From positions 86,116,501 to 86,180,500 of the forward strand of contig CM066727.1 in the NCBI GenBank assembly GCA_033961575.1: a stretch of 64,000 nt of DNA, given 5' to 3'. Below are positions 23,990 to 35,464 of this stretch, one piece after another (positions within the stretch are counted from its first letter, which is position 1; each line of letters opens with the position of its first letter). The notes under the pieces were generated by a model. That model saw only the letters and a list, made by a program, of their open reading frames with translations, had not been told where the DNA came from and searched no databases. Source of the DNA: Aselliscus stoliczkanus (taxonomy: Eukaryota; Chordata; Mammalia; Chiroptera; Hipposideridae). The position numbers and the translations under genes were made by a program.

Positions 23990-26960
23990 ACATTTAAAAA
24001 ATCAACTTTATGGAGGAAAAACTTACCTATAACAACATGCACCCATTTGGAGTGTAGAGTTTGATGACTTTTAGCAAATGTGAAACCTGTGTAAACACTG
24101 ACAGTCCTCAAAATGTCACTTGTGCCTTTTGCTAGTCATCACCCCTTCCTGCCCCCAGGCAATCACTGTCTGCTTTTGCCACTATAGATTAGTTTTGCCT
24201 GCTATGGAATTTAATATAAATGAGTGTAGCATTTTGTGTCTGGCTTCTTTCACTCAACATAAAGCTTCTAAGATTCACATATACTGTTGTATGTATTAAT
24301 AGTCCATTTCTTTGACACGCGGGCTGGTGTCCCATTGTATAGATTTACAATTTGTTTATCCATTCATCTGTTAATAGACATCTGGGTTATTTCCAGTTTG
24401 GGGCTATTATGAAAAATTTTTTCTTTTTCTGAGATCATGATGTGCAACATTTTGTGTGGACATAAGTTTTAATTTTTCTTCACTAACTGGCAAGCATATG
24501 TTTAACTTTGTAAGAGGCTATCAGTGTATTACCACTTTGTAAAAACCAGTAGTGCAGGAGACTTTGTGTTACTCCACACCCTCACTGATATTAGCTATTG
24601 TCAATTTTTTAATTTTAAGCATTTACTGTATAGTGGCATCCCATTATAGCTTTAATTGGCATTTCTCTGAAGATTAGTAGCATTGAGAATCTTTTCATGA
24701 GATTATTGATCATTTGTATATATTGTTTTTGAATTGCCCTATCCTTTGCCCATTATTAATGAAGTTGTTGATTTCTTGGGATTAGCATTTGCATGATATA
24801 TCTTTTTTAATCTCTTAGTTTTAACCCTATTTCTTTCTTTATATTTAAAGTGTGTATCTTATAGAGAGTACATAGTTGAGCATTGCTTTTTTATATAGTC
24901 TGAAATCCACATTTTATCTGCAATGTTTAGACCATGAATATTATGGTAATTGACAGAATGAGCAGGTTTATGTCCTTCTTGTTTTTTATTTTCTGTGTGT
25001 TCTATCTATTCTTTATTATTTAATTTTTTCCTGACTTCTTTTGGGTTAATTATTTTTACTATTCCTCTGTTTTATTTATCAACTATACTTCATTTCTAGG
25101 TTTTTAGTAGTTGCTCTAGGGTTGACAATATGCACTTCAGATTATTACAGCCCAAATATAATATGTATCTCAATGTATAATATAATAACCTTAAAACAGT
25201 GTACTATTTCCACCTTCCTTTCTTTGTATTATCATACATTTTACTTCTATATATGTTATAAATCCAGAAAAGTTGGCTATTATTTTTGTTATCTTAACAA
25301 TAAATGTTTGAAAAATGAGAGCATACCTTTAAGACATAGTTACATGTTTATCATTCCTGGTGCTCTTCCATCCTTTTAGACCTGAGTTCTCTCAAGTATC
25401 ATTTTCTTTTTGATGAAGAATTCCCTTTACTGTTTTTTTGGTAGTGCTTTTGCTAGAAATGGATTCTCTAAGTTTTGTTTATATGAAAAAGTCTTCATTT
25501 CACCTTTATTCTTGAAGTATGTGTTCCCCTGAACATAGAGTTTAAGGCTGATGTTCCCCGCTATTTCCCCAGCACTTTACAAATAATGTTCCTTGTTTTT
25601 TGTATTGTTTAGTATTTTATGAAAAGTCTGAAGATCTTATCTTTGTTCTTTGATACATATAATTCATATTCCTCATTGCACTTAAGGTTTTTTTGGGGTT
25701 TTTTAAGATTTTATTGGGGAATTGGGGGAGGGGAAGAGTGTTGGGGAATCGGGGAAGGGGAACAGACAAGTTGCTGTCCTTTTGTTCTTCAGTCTAGTTG
25801 TGGAGGACGTTGCTTCACTGGCCCATGTTGGTATCGTCATTGCGCTCTTCCCAGATGAGGCAGATCAGTCGCCGGCCTCTGGCTGGTCGCTCACAGCAGC
25901 TATTGGCCGCTCATGCTGGCTTCCGGCCACTCACTGTAGCCTATGGCAGCCCACTGCAGCAGGGGCTGCAGCCTACACCGTCGCCGGGGCTCGCACAGCC
26001 CAGCTCCAGGTGGAGCTGTTGTTAGCTGTAGAGGGCAGTGTCACTGGCCCTCATATGTGGGATCCGAACTGGGGCCGCTGGCATCCCAAAACCAGTTCTT
26101 AACGAATGCGCCACTCGGCCGGCCCTGGTTTTTTTGTTTGTTTGTTTGTTTTGTTTTTGTTTTTTTAATCACCTGTTTTCCACAATTTGATTATGATACG
26201 CCTTGGTGTGGTTTTGTTTGTGTGTATATACCTTGAGACTCATTAAGTTTTTTGGATCAATGGAAATAGAGCTTTTATTCAATTTGGAGAAATTTTAGCT
26301 ATTATTTCTTCAAAATGTTTTTTTCTCGCTTACCTCGCTTTTCTTTCTCAGACACTAATTACACATTTAATAAACTGTCTCTGAGACTCTGTTCTTTATT
26401 TTGTTTTTAAGTCTCTCTGTACTTTAGTTTTCTTGGTTTCTATAGCTACATTTTCAACATTATTTCTTCATAATAGAATGGACTATAAGTTCCATCCACG
26501 GCACATTTTTTCCAGATATGCTCTTTATTTCTAGAAGTCCCATATGTTTCTTTTAAATCCTTTAGCACATTTATAATAGCTGTTTTAAAGTCTCTGTTTG
26601 CTAATTCTGTTATCCATGGCACCAATGACTTACGGGTCTGTTCTATTGACTGATTTTCCTTCTGTCATTCACTTTTAGGAGTATTTCACTGGATGTCAGA
26701 GGTTGTGAGGGAGTGGATTTTGTGTCTTCTATCAGGAGTGCCAAAGTTTGTTTTAGCAGGAAACTAAGTTACTTGCCGATCAACTTGGTCCTGGTAGTCT
26801 TCCTTTTTAAATTTGTTAGGACTTGTTTAGAGCTTATTCAGCCCTAGTACTGAGACATGACCCTGCTAAGGTTTCTACTGTTTGCCTTGAGCTCTCAACA
26901 GGAATTGTCTCCTGTGACTGGTTGAAATTCAAAATTCTCTGCACTTTGTTCAGCATATAT
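23990..26960 (-). mobile_element. L1 composite, split by a nested SINE
   Basis: The first 800 bp read as a minus-strand old L1 3' end, with TCATCACCCCTTCCTGCCCC, GGCTTCTTTCACTCAACATA and TTTATCCATTCATCTGTTAA. Further L1-type text follows, including AAGTGTGTATCTTATAGAGA and ATTTGATTATGATACGCCTT, up to about 26.95 kb. A type B long SINE (25696-26126) is inserted within it, so the L1 is the older element. The right boundary is soft. As at 11.7 kb, the 3' end abuts 5'-region text with no reverse-transcriptase section, so an internally deleted or HAL1-like element is possible. Confidence 0.65.
25696..26126 (-). mobile_element. tRNA-derived SINE, type B long form (VES-like)
   Basis: About 430 bp on the minus strand. 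On its own strand: tRNA-like head (GGGCCGGCCGAGTGGCGCAT), the GGGCCAGTGACACTGCCCTC block shared with the short form, a GC-rich body, then a tail containing CCCCAATAAAATCTT. An exact 10-bp duplication GGTTTTTTTG lies at 25686-25695 and 26127-26136. The frames of 75 to 126 codons at 25619-26236 come from this element and are not genes. It is one of two GC-rich spots in an AT-rich window. Confidence 0.92.
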
Positions 26961-26964
26961 CTCC

Positions 26965-27590
26965 CTGGCTGTTGTTCTATATGGAATAGTGATTTAGAGC
27001 AAGATCTCAATAGTCAATTAATTGCCCAAGTTCAAATCCCACTGCTTGTCATGTGCTTTTGGCCAAAGCATGTAACCTCCTTGTCTTCGTCTGGTTCAGT
27101 TGCTGTAATAAAACACACCACTGACAAGGTAGATTGTAAGTAACAGAAATGTATTTCTCACAGTCCTGGAAGTTGGGAAGTCCCAGATCAGGATACCAGC
27201 CTGGTTGTATTCTGGTGAAGACCATCTTCAGTGAAAGCTGCTGACTTCTCATCGTGTCCTCACATGGTGGAATGGTCTAAGTAGCTCTGTGGAGTCTCCT
27301 TTATCAGAGCGCTAATCCTATTCATGAGGGCTCCACCCTTATGGTATAAGCAACCCCCAAAGTCCCACCTCCTAATGCCATTGGGGTTAAAATATCAACC
27401 TACAAATTTTGGGGGCACATAACCATTTAGGCTATAGCACTTTCCATGCTTCAATTTTTGCATCTGTGAAAATGGGATAAATTATGGTACCTACTTCACA
27501 GGGTTGTTGGGGATTAAATGCATTAAGATGTGTAAAGCACTTAGAATATGTATGGCACATTGTAAGGGCTCGGTAAGATTTGGAAACTAT
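26965..27590 (+). mobile_element. MIR SINE split by a MaLR LTR
   Basis: The 5' part (about 26965-27081) carries AGTGATTTAGAGCAAGATCT and AAGTTCAAATCCCACTGCTT. The 3' part (27440-27590) carries GTGAAAATGGGATAAATTAT, AGGGTTGTTGGGGATTAAAT and GTAAAGCACTTAGAATATG. Together they make one nearly full-length plus-strand MIR, interrupted at its middle by the LTR at 27082-27439. Confidence 0.9.
27082..27439 (-). repeat. MaLR-family LTR (MLT1/MST-like), nested in MIR
   Basis: Plus-strand text begins TGTCTTCGTCTGGTTCAG and ends GGCTATAGCA, the reversed ends of a MaLR LTR. Inner landmarks are TGTATTTCTCACAGTCCTGG and GAGGGCTCCACCCTTATGG. Flanking pentamers CTCCT (27077-27081) and CTTTC (27440-27444) may be a decayed 5-bp target duplication. 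No internal retroviral sequence follows, so a solitary LTR. Confidence 0.92.
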
Positions 27591-28044
27591 CAGCACAACT
27601 TTACCACTTTAAAATAGGATATTCAAAATTATTGTGTAGGTGTGTGTGTATGTGTATTTATATAGTGACCCATATATATCTACATAGTATGCATTGTTTA
27701 TTGGAACTTCAGGCATAGAATTTGGGTTGGGAGGTGGAAGGGGTTTAGGGAAGGGAAACCCTAATTTAAGATTGCCAGATATAGCTAACAAAAATAAAAT
27801 TTGAGTTTCAGATAAATAACAAACAATTGTCTAGTATAAGTATGTCTCAAATATTGCAGGGTACGTAATTATAAAAGAGAATCATTTATTATTTATCTAA
27901 AATTAAAATTTAACTGGGTATCTTGTATTTTATCCTAAACTGCTTTCAATGAGCAAGGGAAGGATAGAAGCAATCTTAATCCTTACACCAACCGAACCTC
28001 AGGCTTCATTAGTAGTTACATTAGCCAATATTTATTGAATATTC

Positions 28045-28165
28045 TCTCTGCCTCAATTTCCTCAACTGTAAAATGGGCACAATAATCATGATTACTCATA
28101 GGATGGCTGTGTATACTGAGGTAGGAAACATGCCCGGTAAATATTCACTATGATGTTGATGACTG
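28045..28165 (+). mobile_element. MIR SINE fragment
   Basis: Contains TGCCTCAATTTCCTCAACTG, TAAAATGGGCACAATAATCA and ATGCCCGGTAAATATTCAC, the 3' half of a plus-strand MIR. Confidence 0.8.
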
Positions 28166-31100
28166 CAATAATGATCATCATAACAAAACACTGTGATTGC
28201 TACTGTTACTGCTTATTTTTGATGTTTTTAAAATTAGATATGATTTTCTGTCTCAGGTATCTGACTGACAGTTTAGCTAGGAAAGGCTAAGTGCCGTCCA
28301 AAAGTAGATAATTAATTTAAGTTATTCTGTGCCTTATACTGTCTAAATCTCATACATTATACTACAGAGTTATTTATCAGCATATCAATTATTAAAAAAT
28401 TTATTATACCAAAATTATGTAAAACTAGCTAGGAAGGAAAAACCTATGTTTAGGAAATGGTTGTATTGCTTTAGTTGTTTGGTATGTGGGAGGAATGGAA
28501 TGCCCATTTTATCTGCAGGAAAAATGCCAGGATTCTTAATAGAAGTTTTCACATTATTTGAATAGCTTTTATTCTTAAGAATTTAAAGAGATTAAAATGA
28601 GGTTCAGCATTTGAGACTCAAAAAAAACCAGAAACACCTCACCAAGCAAAAAAAGGATTCCTTTACAATTTAATACACAGTTCAATATAATTGTCTAAAT
28701 TTAGCTTGTGAAGTACATGAATTAATGTGTATAATACCCAAAATGCTCCATTGAAAGATGAGTTCATGTTGAAATTTATTTCAAAAATAACAGAATAAAG
28801 AAAGGTTTATAGACACTATTTTGAAGTGTAGGCTTATAAAGTTTAGGTTTTTGTTGTTGATGCTGTGGCCTAGTCCAAAAACATTCTCTTTTGTAAGAAG
28901 AATATTTACGTGAAACTTATTTACATTTCATCTTCATCCCACACCAAGCAATTCTGACACTAACTGCCTGGAGTTAGCACTAGATCCCATAGGTACAGAG
29001 TTCAGTCCCAGAAGGCTGCACCACCCCTCTTCAGATGTTAATAGCAAGTGTGTACACGCCCCATCTAATTAATATGTGCCGGGATAATTTCACAAATGCA
29101 GAACCATATTATTTTATTGGCATTTTAATAACTGAATTCATCTTTGTTTAGCCTGGGGCTCCACACATGGCTATCCCTTTCAGTAAATAACTATAGACCT
29201 CTCAGAACAGTCCCTGTACCACCAAGTACTTTTGACTTTTTGTAGGATGCGCCAATGAGGTATTATTATGAGATTTAGCTTTCAAAATATTTTGACTGAG
29301 ATAGGTCACTTCATGAACATAAAGATGTTCCTCTTTTGTTTATGAAAGTGTTCTAAATACAGAAACACATCACTGGTGTTCTAAAATTGAACCCTGCTGC
29401 TCTGTTCTGTGTCAATGGGCTGTCATCTTAATTTCCACTGGTATTTCTGGAAAGGCTGCTGCTTTTAAAATTTTGTTTATTTCTTTTATTGAATCACAGC
29501 TCTGAAGCTATTGAGAGTAAATGTATGCTTATTTATTCCACATAAGGCTTAGACTTGCAGCATGAGAAGGCCTCATCCTTACTTCCTCTTGTACTGGCCA
29601 CCTATTAAAATTAAGTGCTACACAGGAAATGTCTATTTTAGAAATGTGCAATAAAATGTATTTTCAGACAACCCTATCCATGCAAATTAACTAAGGATAT
29701 GACCAATTTATAGTAATTATGGTGTTTCCCTTAGAGATTCATTATATTAATTGTGAGAGTTTGATATTAAATAAAAATTCCTATTCTAAATCAGAGTTAG
29801 TCAAACTGCACTATAATAATGAGTATATTAAAATGTAACAAATCAGAGTAAAATATGCTAATTTATATTGCAGCTCTTTTGTATGTGATAATTCAAACAG
29901 GGGAAAAAACCCTGACATGTTCATGGCTGCTGCCTTTTTGGTTCATTTTCAGTTCTCTGCTCTGCCCACCACATGCCAGCCGGGCCCACGTTAGCTCCCA
30001 CTCAGTTGGTTAGTAAACATCTTCCTTCTGAAATGACTCCTAAATACGCTCCTCATTTGTGCCGAGTTCTTCTGGATGATATTTTTTTATTTCATTTTTA
30101 TTTTGGATGGAAGAAGTCGTAGTGGAAGTGGGAGTGATGTCCCACTCTTTTAAACTTTTAATAGTTATGAAATCACATGTCTAGACACTCCATATGAACA
30201 AGAAAAACACAGAGAGAAAAAATGGGAAAAATTCCAGATTAGGGTTTATGTCACTAGAGCAAGATTTCTCCAATATATGTATTTTTTAGAGTAACAACAT
30301 CAAAACTATAGTATTTCATTCCATTCATTCCAACTTTCTTGTCCCAAGTCACCATTGTGTTAATGAGGACATTTATATCATTAAAAGGCATACTCTAAAC
30401 TTGTTTGCAATATATCAGTCTTCCTAAGCCTTCGGGATTCAGAAAGGACGAGTTTGCTCACTTCAGGACACTTGTTTTACAAAGCAAAGTGTAATTTTTT
30501 TTTCTTTACCCCTTGTCTAATTTTTTTCTGTTCCAGCTTATACTCAGTAATTGCAATTGACCAAAAGCTTCAAAAGCCATCTATTTTGGCATTCCATTTA
30601 TTGAATACTTTCAAAAATCATTCAGAATTTAGGGATATACATATAAAACATTAAAAATTTAGAGGATTTGTTTATAAATGCACATAAATACATACACATG
30701 TAAATTCTGACAACTGCAGCTGTATTTTGATTGGTACAATATTGAAACTAGAAACTAGTTTGGATGTAATTATGACTTATAATTCATCTCAACCAATTCC
30801 AAGTACATTTATTAGGAACAATTGTTTTCGTTCACAAAATATGTATTCATATTACCACCATAAAAATAAATAATTTTTTTGTCAGTAGTAATCATTTAAA
30901 CTACATTTATAAAAGTATTTACCATAATGTTACGTGTTGTCTCAGGCAATCTTCATATTAACCATGGAAGATATGTATTAGTAGCTCTGTTTTACAATTT
31001 ACATATTTTCACCCCACATTAGATGAGCCACACACATTAGGGAGGGGAATGAGATTTGAAATTAGCTCTCTTGGTCTTCAAGCCTTGTGTTCAGTTACTA

Positions 31101-31326
31101 CACAAACTGGTTCCTCCACTGTTCATCTCAGAGCATATTTCCTCCTCATTTCACTTCTGACCCCCTGGATTATTGCTGGTGAGAATTTAGGCACTGGGGA
31201 AGGATCGCCCTTCTGAACAGACTTCTTGTCCCAGCAATATAAAGTCTGTATAATTTGGGTTGTCATTTTTTCTGGCTATTTTGGAAAATGTGGTGTACTC
31301 CAATAAGTAAATGCGAAATCCCACTC

Positions 31327-31352
31327 CAGAAACAAACAAACAAACAAACAAA
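31327..31352. repeat. (AAAC)n short tandem repeat
   Basis: Five to six tandem AAAC units, followed nearby by further A/C-rich text. Confidence 0.85.
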
Positions 31353-32568
31353 AAGGTGAAACAACCTGTTAGTGCAGCAAAAAACAAAACAAAACTGGTA
31401 GATCATGGTCAAAATTTGAATATGTTTTGTAATGTAAAATTCATCCTATTTTATACTTCCATAAAAAATTGGGTTTCCAAAAGGTGTTAAACTCACTACA
31501 TACACAAAATTAGGGCCACATTCTACTTTCCTTAGGAGTTCCTTCATGCTTTAGTTATTTCATGTTATTTAACAAGTTATGGAATATTTAATCTTCTTTA
31601 TATTCTTTTATGTTCATTGGAAACAATGGTCCTTGACTTTTTGGTGGGATAGGGCATGGACCTTCTTGGACAATCTGATAAAAATATTCACTTATTCGCA
31701 TATGAACAAAATTTTGTTTTCAACCTTAGTTCGCAGGTTTTCAAGGGCATCCATGAACCCATGAAACTCAGATTAAAGTCCCTATTACATTGCCTGACTA
31801 ATTAGCCAAATGAGTTTATAATTTATTTGGGAACTCTTTTCTTCTATTTTGTAAGGGGAACAAATTAGTCATGGCTGTGTATTATGAGTGTCCTTTTAAA
31901 AAAAAATTGTATTTTTATATTAGTTTCCAGTGTACAAAACGACATAATTATATATTTATACCCTTCACAAAGTGATAACTGCCCCCGAAGTCTATACCCC
32001 TCTGACATTGTATATAGCTGTTACAATACCATCGACTATATTCTCTATGCAGTACTTTACATCCCGTGAGTGTGTGTGTGTATATATATATTTTTAATTA
32101 TTAAAAAAATAAATATATATATATATATATTTAAATTATATTGACATTCTATATTATTCTACTTCAGCTTCAGGTATACAGTGCAGTGGTCAGGCATCTA
32201 CATAATCTATGAAGAGGTCTCCCTGATAAGTCCAGTACTCATCTGGCACCTTACATGATCTTTGCAACATTATTGATTGTATCCCCCGTACTGTATTTCA
32301 TATCCCTTTGACTATTTTATGACTACTAATTTGGACTCTCTAATCCCTTCACCTTCTCCCCCATCCCCAAACACCCCTTCCCATCTGGAAATCTTCAGGT
32401 TTTTTTCTCTGTCTCTGAGTCTGTTTCTGTTTCGTTTGCTCATTTTCCCCTGTTCTTTTGTTTCTACACATAGGTGAGATCATATGGTATTTGTCTTTCT
32501 CAGTCTGACTTATTTCACTTAGTATAATATTTTCTAGGTCCATCCATGTTGTCACAAATGGTAAGATT

Positions 32569-32841
32569 TCATTCTTTTTTTGTGGCAGAGTAATACTCCA
32601 TTGTATTAATGTACCACAATTTCTTTATCCAGTCATCTATTGATGGGCATTTCAGTTGCTTCCATATCTTGGCTATTATGAATACAGCTGCAATAAACAT
32701 AAAGGTGCATATATTTTTTTGAATTAGTGTTTTGGATTTCTTAGGATAAATACCCAAGGGTGGAATTGCTGGGTCATAAGGTAGTTCTATTTTTACTTTT
32801 TCGAGGAACCTCCATACTATTTTCCATAGTGGCTGCACCAA
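32569..32841 (-). pseudogene. L1 ORF2 C-terminal remnant
   Basis: A 90-codon minus-strand frame with the L1 ORF2 C-terminal motifs 'YDPAIPPLGIYPKKSKTL' and 'NTMEYYSATKKE'. It is the 3' coding end of the twin-primed L1. Endonuclease and reverse-transcriptase domains are absent, so it has no function by itself. Confidence 0.92.
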
Positions 32842-32944
32842 TCTACAATTTCAACAGCAGTGCTCGAGGGTTCCCTTTTCTCCTCATTCTTGCCAGCACT
32901 TATTGTTTATTGATTTATGGATGACAGCTATTCTGACAAGAGTG

Positions 32945-33727
32945 AGCCACAGCAATCCTGAGAAACAAGAACAAAGTGGGAGGTATCACGGTACCCGCCA
33001 TCATATCATACTACAAGGCTATAGTAATCAAAATAGCATGGTATTGGTATAAAAACAAACACATAGATCAATGGAAGAGAATAGAGAGCCCAGAAATAAG
33101 TCCATCCATATAAGGTCATTTAATCTTTGACAAAGGAAGAAAGAATTTACATTGGGGTAAAGACAGTCTATTTAATAAATTATGCTGGGAAAACTGGACA
33201 GAAACATGCAAAAAAATGAAACTGGACCATCTTCTTATGCCATATATAAGAATAAGCTCAAAATAGATTAAAAATGTAAATGTAAGACCTGAAACCATGA
33301 AAGTCCTAGAAGAAAATATAAGAAGTAAACTTGCAGACATTACCCTTAGTAATATTTTTGGTGATAATCCTCTTGGGCAATGGAAGCAAAAGAAAAAATA
33401 AATATGGGATTACATGAAACTAAAAAGTTTTTTACAACAAAGGACACCATCAACAGAACAAAAAGACATCCTATTGAATGGAAGGAGATATTTGCCAATG
33501 ATACATTTGCTAAGAGATTAATATCTAAAACTTATAGAAAACCCATACAACTCAACACCAACAAAACAAATAATCCAATTAAAAAATGGGCAGAGGACAG
33601 GAAGAGACATTTCTCTAAAGAGAACATACAGATGGCCAACAGACATATGAAAAGATGGTCAAAGTCACTAATCATTAGAGAAATGCAAATAAAAACCACA
33701 ATGAGATATCACCACACTCTGGTCCGA
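32945..33727 (+). pseudogene. L1 ORF2 internal segment, inverted part
   Basis: Plus-strand L1 ORF2 coding sequence lying upstream of the C-terminal end in the intact gene, inverted relative to the rest of the insertion. The longest open part begins at 33380 and includes '[20 protein letters not shown]' and '[19 protein letters not shown]', a conserved L1 ORF2 region. Stops interrupt the part before 33380. Confidence 0.92.
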
Positions 33728-33745
33728 ATGAGTGTTCTTTTTAAA

Positions 33746-34156
33746 GGATGGTTTTAATTTAGCAATGTTTATTGATATAAAGTTAGGTAGCCTGAATGAA
33801 GTCTGTGCATATCTTGGATGATTTGTTGTTTGTGCTTGATCTTAAGATTTTTTTTTTCTAACTTGTAGTTTTGCATTCCATTGCATTTGCAGAGTGATGT
33901 CTTTATGTTGTACAACTCTTGCTTTAGCAGTATTGCAGGATCATCCCACATAATTAACCAGAGAGTCTCAATGAGAAAGAGACACTCATCGCAGAATTAT
34001 GAATAATTGTCATTTAATCCCTGCCCTATATTACCAGCTTCTCCGAAGATACTTGTGTGGCTCTTAAAAAGAACCTTTCTAGGATCTTTATGGATAGTGA
34101 TGATTCTTGATACATTATTTTGGAATTCAGAAGAAGCCACCCCAAATCCATATTGG
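33746..34156. other. Non-coding sequence, no recognised element
   Basis: Short spacer between the twin-primed L1 and the LTR; no gene or repeat identified. Confidence 0.5.
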
Positions 34157-34605
34157 TGTGTGGATTATTTTGAGCTAAAAGCAGTTGAGACTCTGTGAGC
34201 TCCAGAGAAACACCTGTCCCCCATCCCAACCCTCCCCCTTAACTATCTAAATGAATTTGAATGAGGAGCCTTGCCCATAAGATGTTATCAGAGATAACCT
34301 TTTTGACCTACCTATCTGGCAGAGCTAACTACTAATTACTGAACATGTGCTGTCCCTGCAATGACCTTCTGAAGCCCAAAGTGCTTTACCTCATCTCTAG
34401 CTCAGAATCTCTTATATACCCATGTTCCCTATCTGTCTCTGAACCTTTCATGTATGCGAGGTCTCTGACTCTCTCGTATATGTGGGATTCCTGTGCGTAT
34501 GAATGAAATTTGATTTTCTCTTGTCAGTCTGTCCCCTGTTGATTTGATTACTCAGCCAGCCAAAAGAGCCAGAAGAAGGAAAGGGGAATTTTTTCCCGCT
34601 CTCTG
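34157..34605 (+). repeat. ERV1-like solitary LTR
   Basis: The block has the layout of a class I ERV LTR in plus orientation: GAGCTAAAAGCAGTTGAGAC near its start, a TATA-like CTCTTATATACCC at about 34410-34422, then GAATGAAATTTG and TTTTCTCTTGTCAGTCTGTC, and an end with AGAAGAAGGAAAGGGGAATT. No internal retroviral sequence adjoins. The exact family is not named and the boundaries are approximate. It is the only L1/LTR element in the window lying on the plus strand. Confidence 0.6.
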
Positions 34606-35320
34606 GAGTATCTGTGAAATATTTTTAGACATTTTATGATAAAACTCTGAAAGCTGTTTTGTTATAGAAGTGTGACAGAAATGATATGATAAACCATTGC
34701 AGCTTAATATATTTCAGTTAAGCATAAATTGCAGCAAGGAGCTACACAGGGAACGTTGTTTGACAAGAAAAGCCAATTGTTAAAGCATGAAAGGTACTTA
34801 TGAGTCTGATTCATCCTGCTTCTCTTTTATTTAAATAACGTGTTTCGAAGCTCATCACTGCCCAGCTATACCCAAGACCCACATGCCAAAAAGTAGAAAT
34901 CCTTGGTGAAACTCCTTTTCTCAACTTTTCATACCTTGATTCTTTGGAATTAATGCCTTTTGTAAAATTTTCTGCTGTGCATTTTAGCAATAACTGATGA
35001 CAACAAACCTGTTCTAATGATTCTTGCTGGCCATCACTTCTATTTCTACTGTGATAAAAATTTATAGTAATTTACTTTATCTAACTAAGGATAGTTATCT
35101 AATACAAGATTATTTAATACAAGAATGTCTTTCTGAGTGCTTCAGTAAGTTAAAAAATAAATGACACTGAATTTACAAGAAGCAAAGTCAAATGTTGACA
35201 TGTAAACTGCAGTAAATTTAGGGTTAAATGATTAGATGTGGGATATGGGTTTTTTCAGATTAGATGATTGAAGATTGGATATGATTTTTTTCCATAGATC
35301 AAAATTGCATTTGATTCATA
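34606..35320. other. Non-coding sequence, no recognised element
   Basis: AT-rich, no gene or repeat identified. Confidence 0.55.
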
Positions 35321-35334
35321 AAAACATTGATTCT

Positions 35335-35450
35335 TGGGCTGGCTGAGTGGCGCAGTGGTTAAGCACTGGTTTAGGAAGCCAGCAGCCCCGGTTCGGGTCC
35401 CATATAGGAGGGCCAGTGACACTGCCCTCAAAAAACAAACAAACAAACAA
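35335..35450 (+). mobile_element. tRNA-derived SINE, type B short form
   Basis: Plus strand: GGCTGGCTGAGTGGCGCAGT (A-box region), a tRNA-like stem around AAGCCAGC, B-box CCGGTTCGGGTCCC, then GGGCCAGTGACACTGCCCTC and an (AAAC)n tail. An exact 14-bp duplication AAAACATTGATTCT flanks it at 35321-35334 and 35451-35464. Confidence 0.95.
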
Positions 35451-35464
35451 AAAACATTGATTCT

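Larger units (their letters stand above)
27591..31884. other. Non-coding, mostly unrecognised; MIR fragments
   Basis: A plus-strand MIR fragment is listed at 28045-28165. A minus-strand MIR-like stretch may lie at 30938-31110. An (AAAC)n tract is at 31327-31352. No gene; all frames are under 70 codons. Confidence 0.5.
31901..33727 (-). mobile_element. Twin-primed (5'-inverted) L1 insertion
   Basis: The left 1.04 kb (31901-32940) is an L1 3' end on the minus strand; the right 0.79 kb (32941-33727) is upstream ORF2 sequence on the plus strand. The two are joined near 32940, the classic structure made by twin priming. A duplication encloses the whole unit: ATGAGTGTCCTTTTAAA at 31884-31900 and ATGAGTGTTCTTTTTAAA at 33728-33745. 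That makes it a single 1.8-kb insertion. Fairly intact coding suggests moderate age. Confidence 0.9.

Noticed and set aside
25619..26236. Cluster of 75 to 126 codon frames
   Set aside because: Same cause: the long SINE nested in the L1 at 24-27 kb.
33380..33757. 125-codon basic protein, possible gene
   Set aside because: It is L1 ORF2 sequence in the inverted part of a twin-primed L1, truncated at the insertion boundary.
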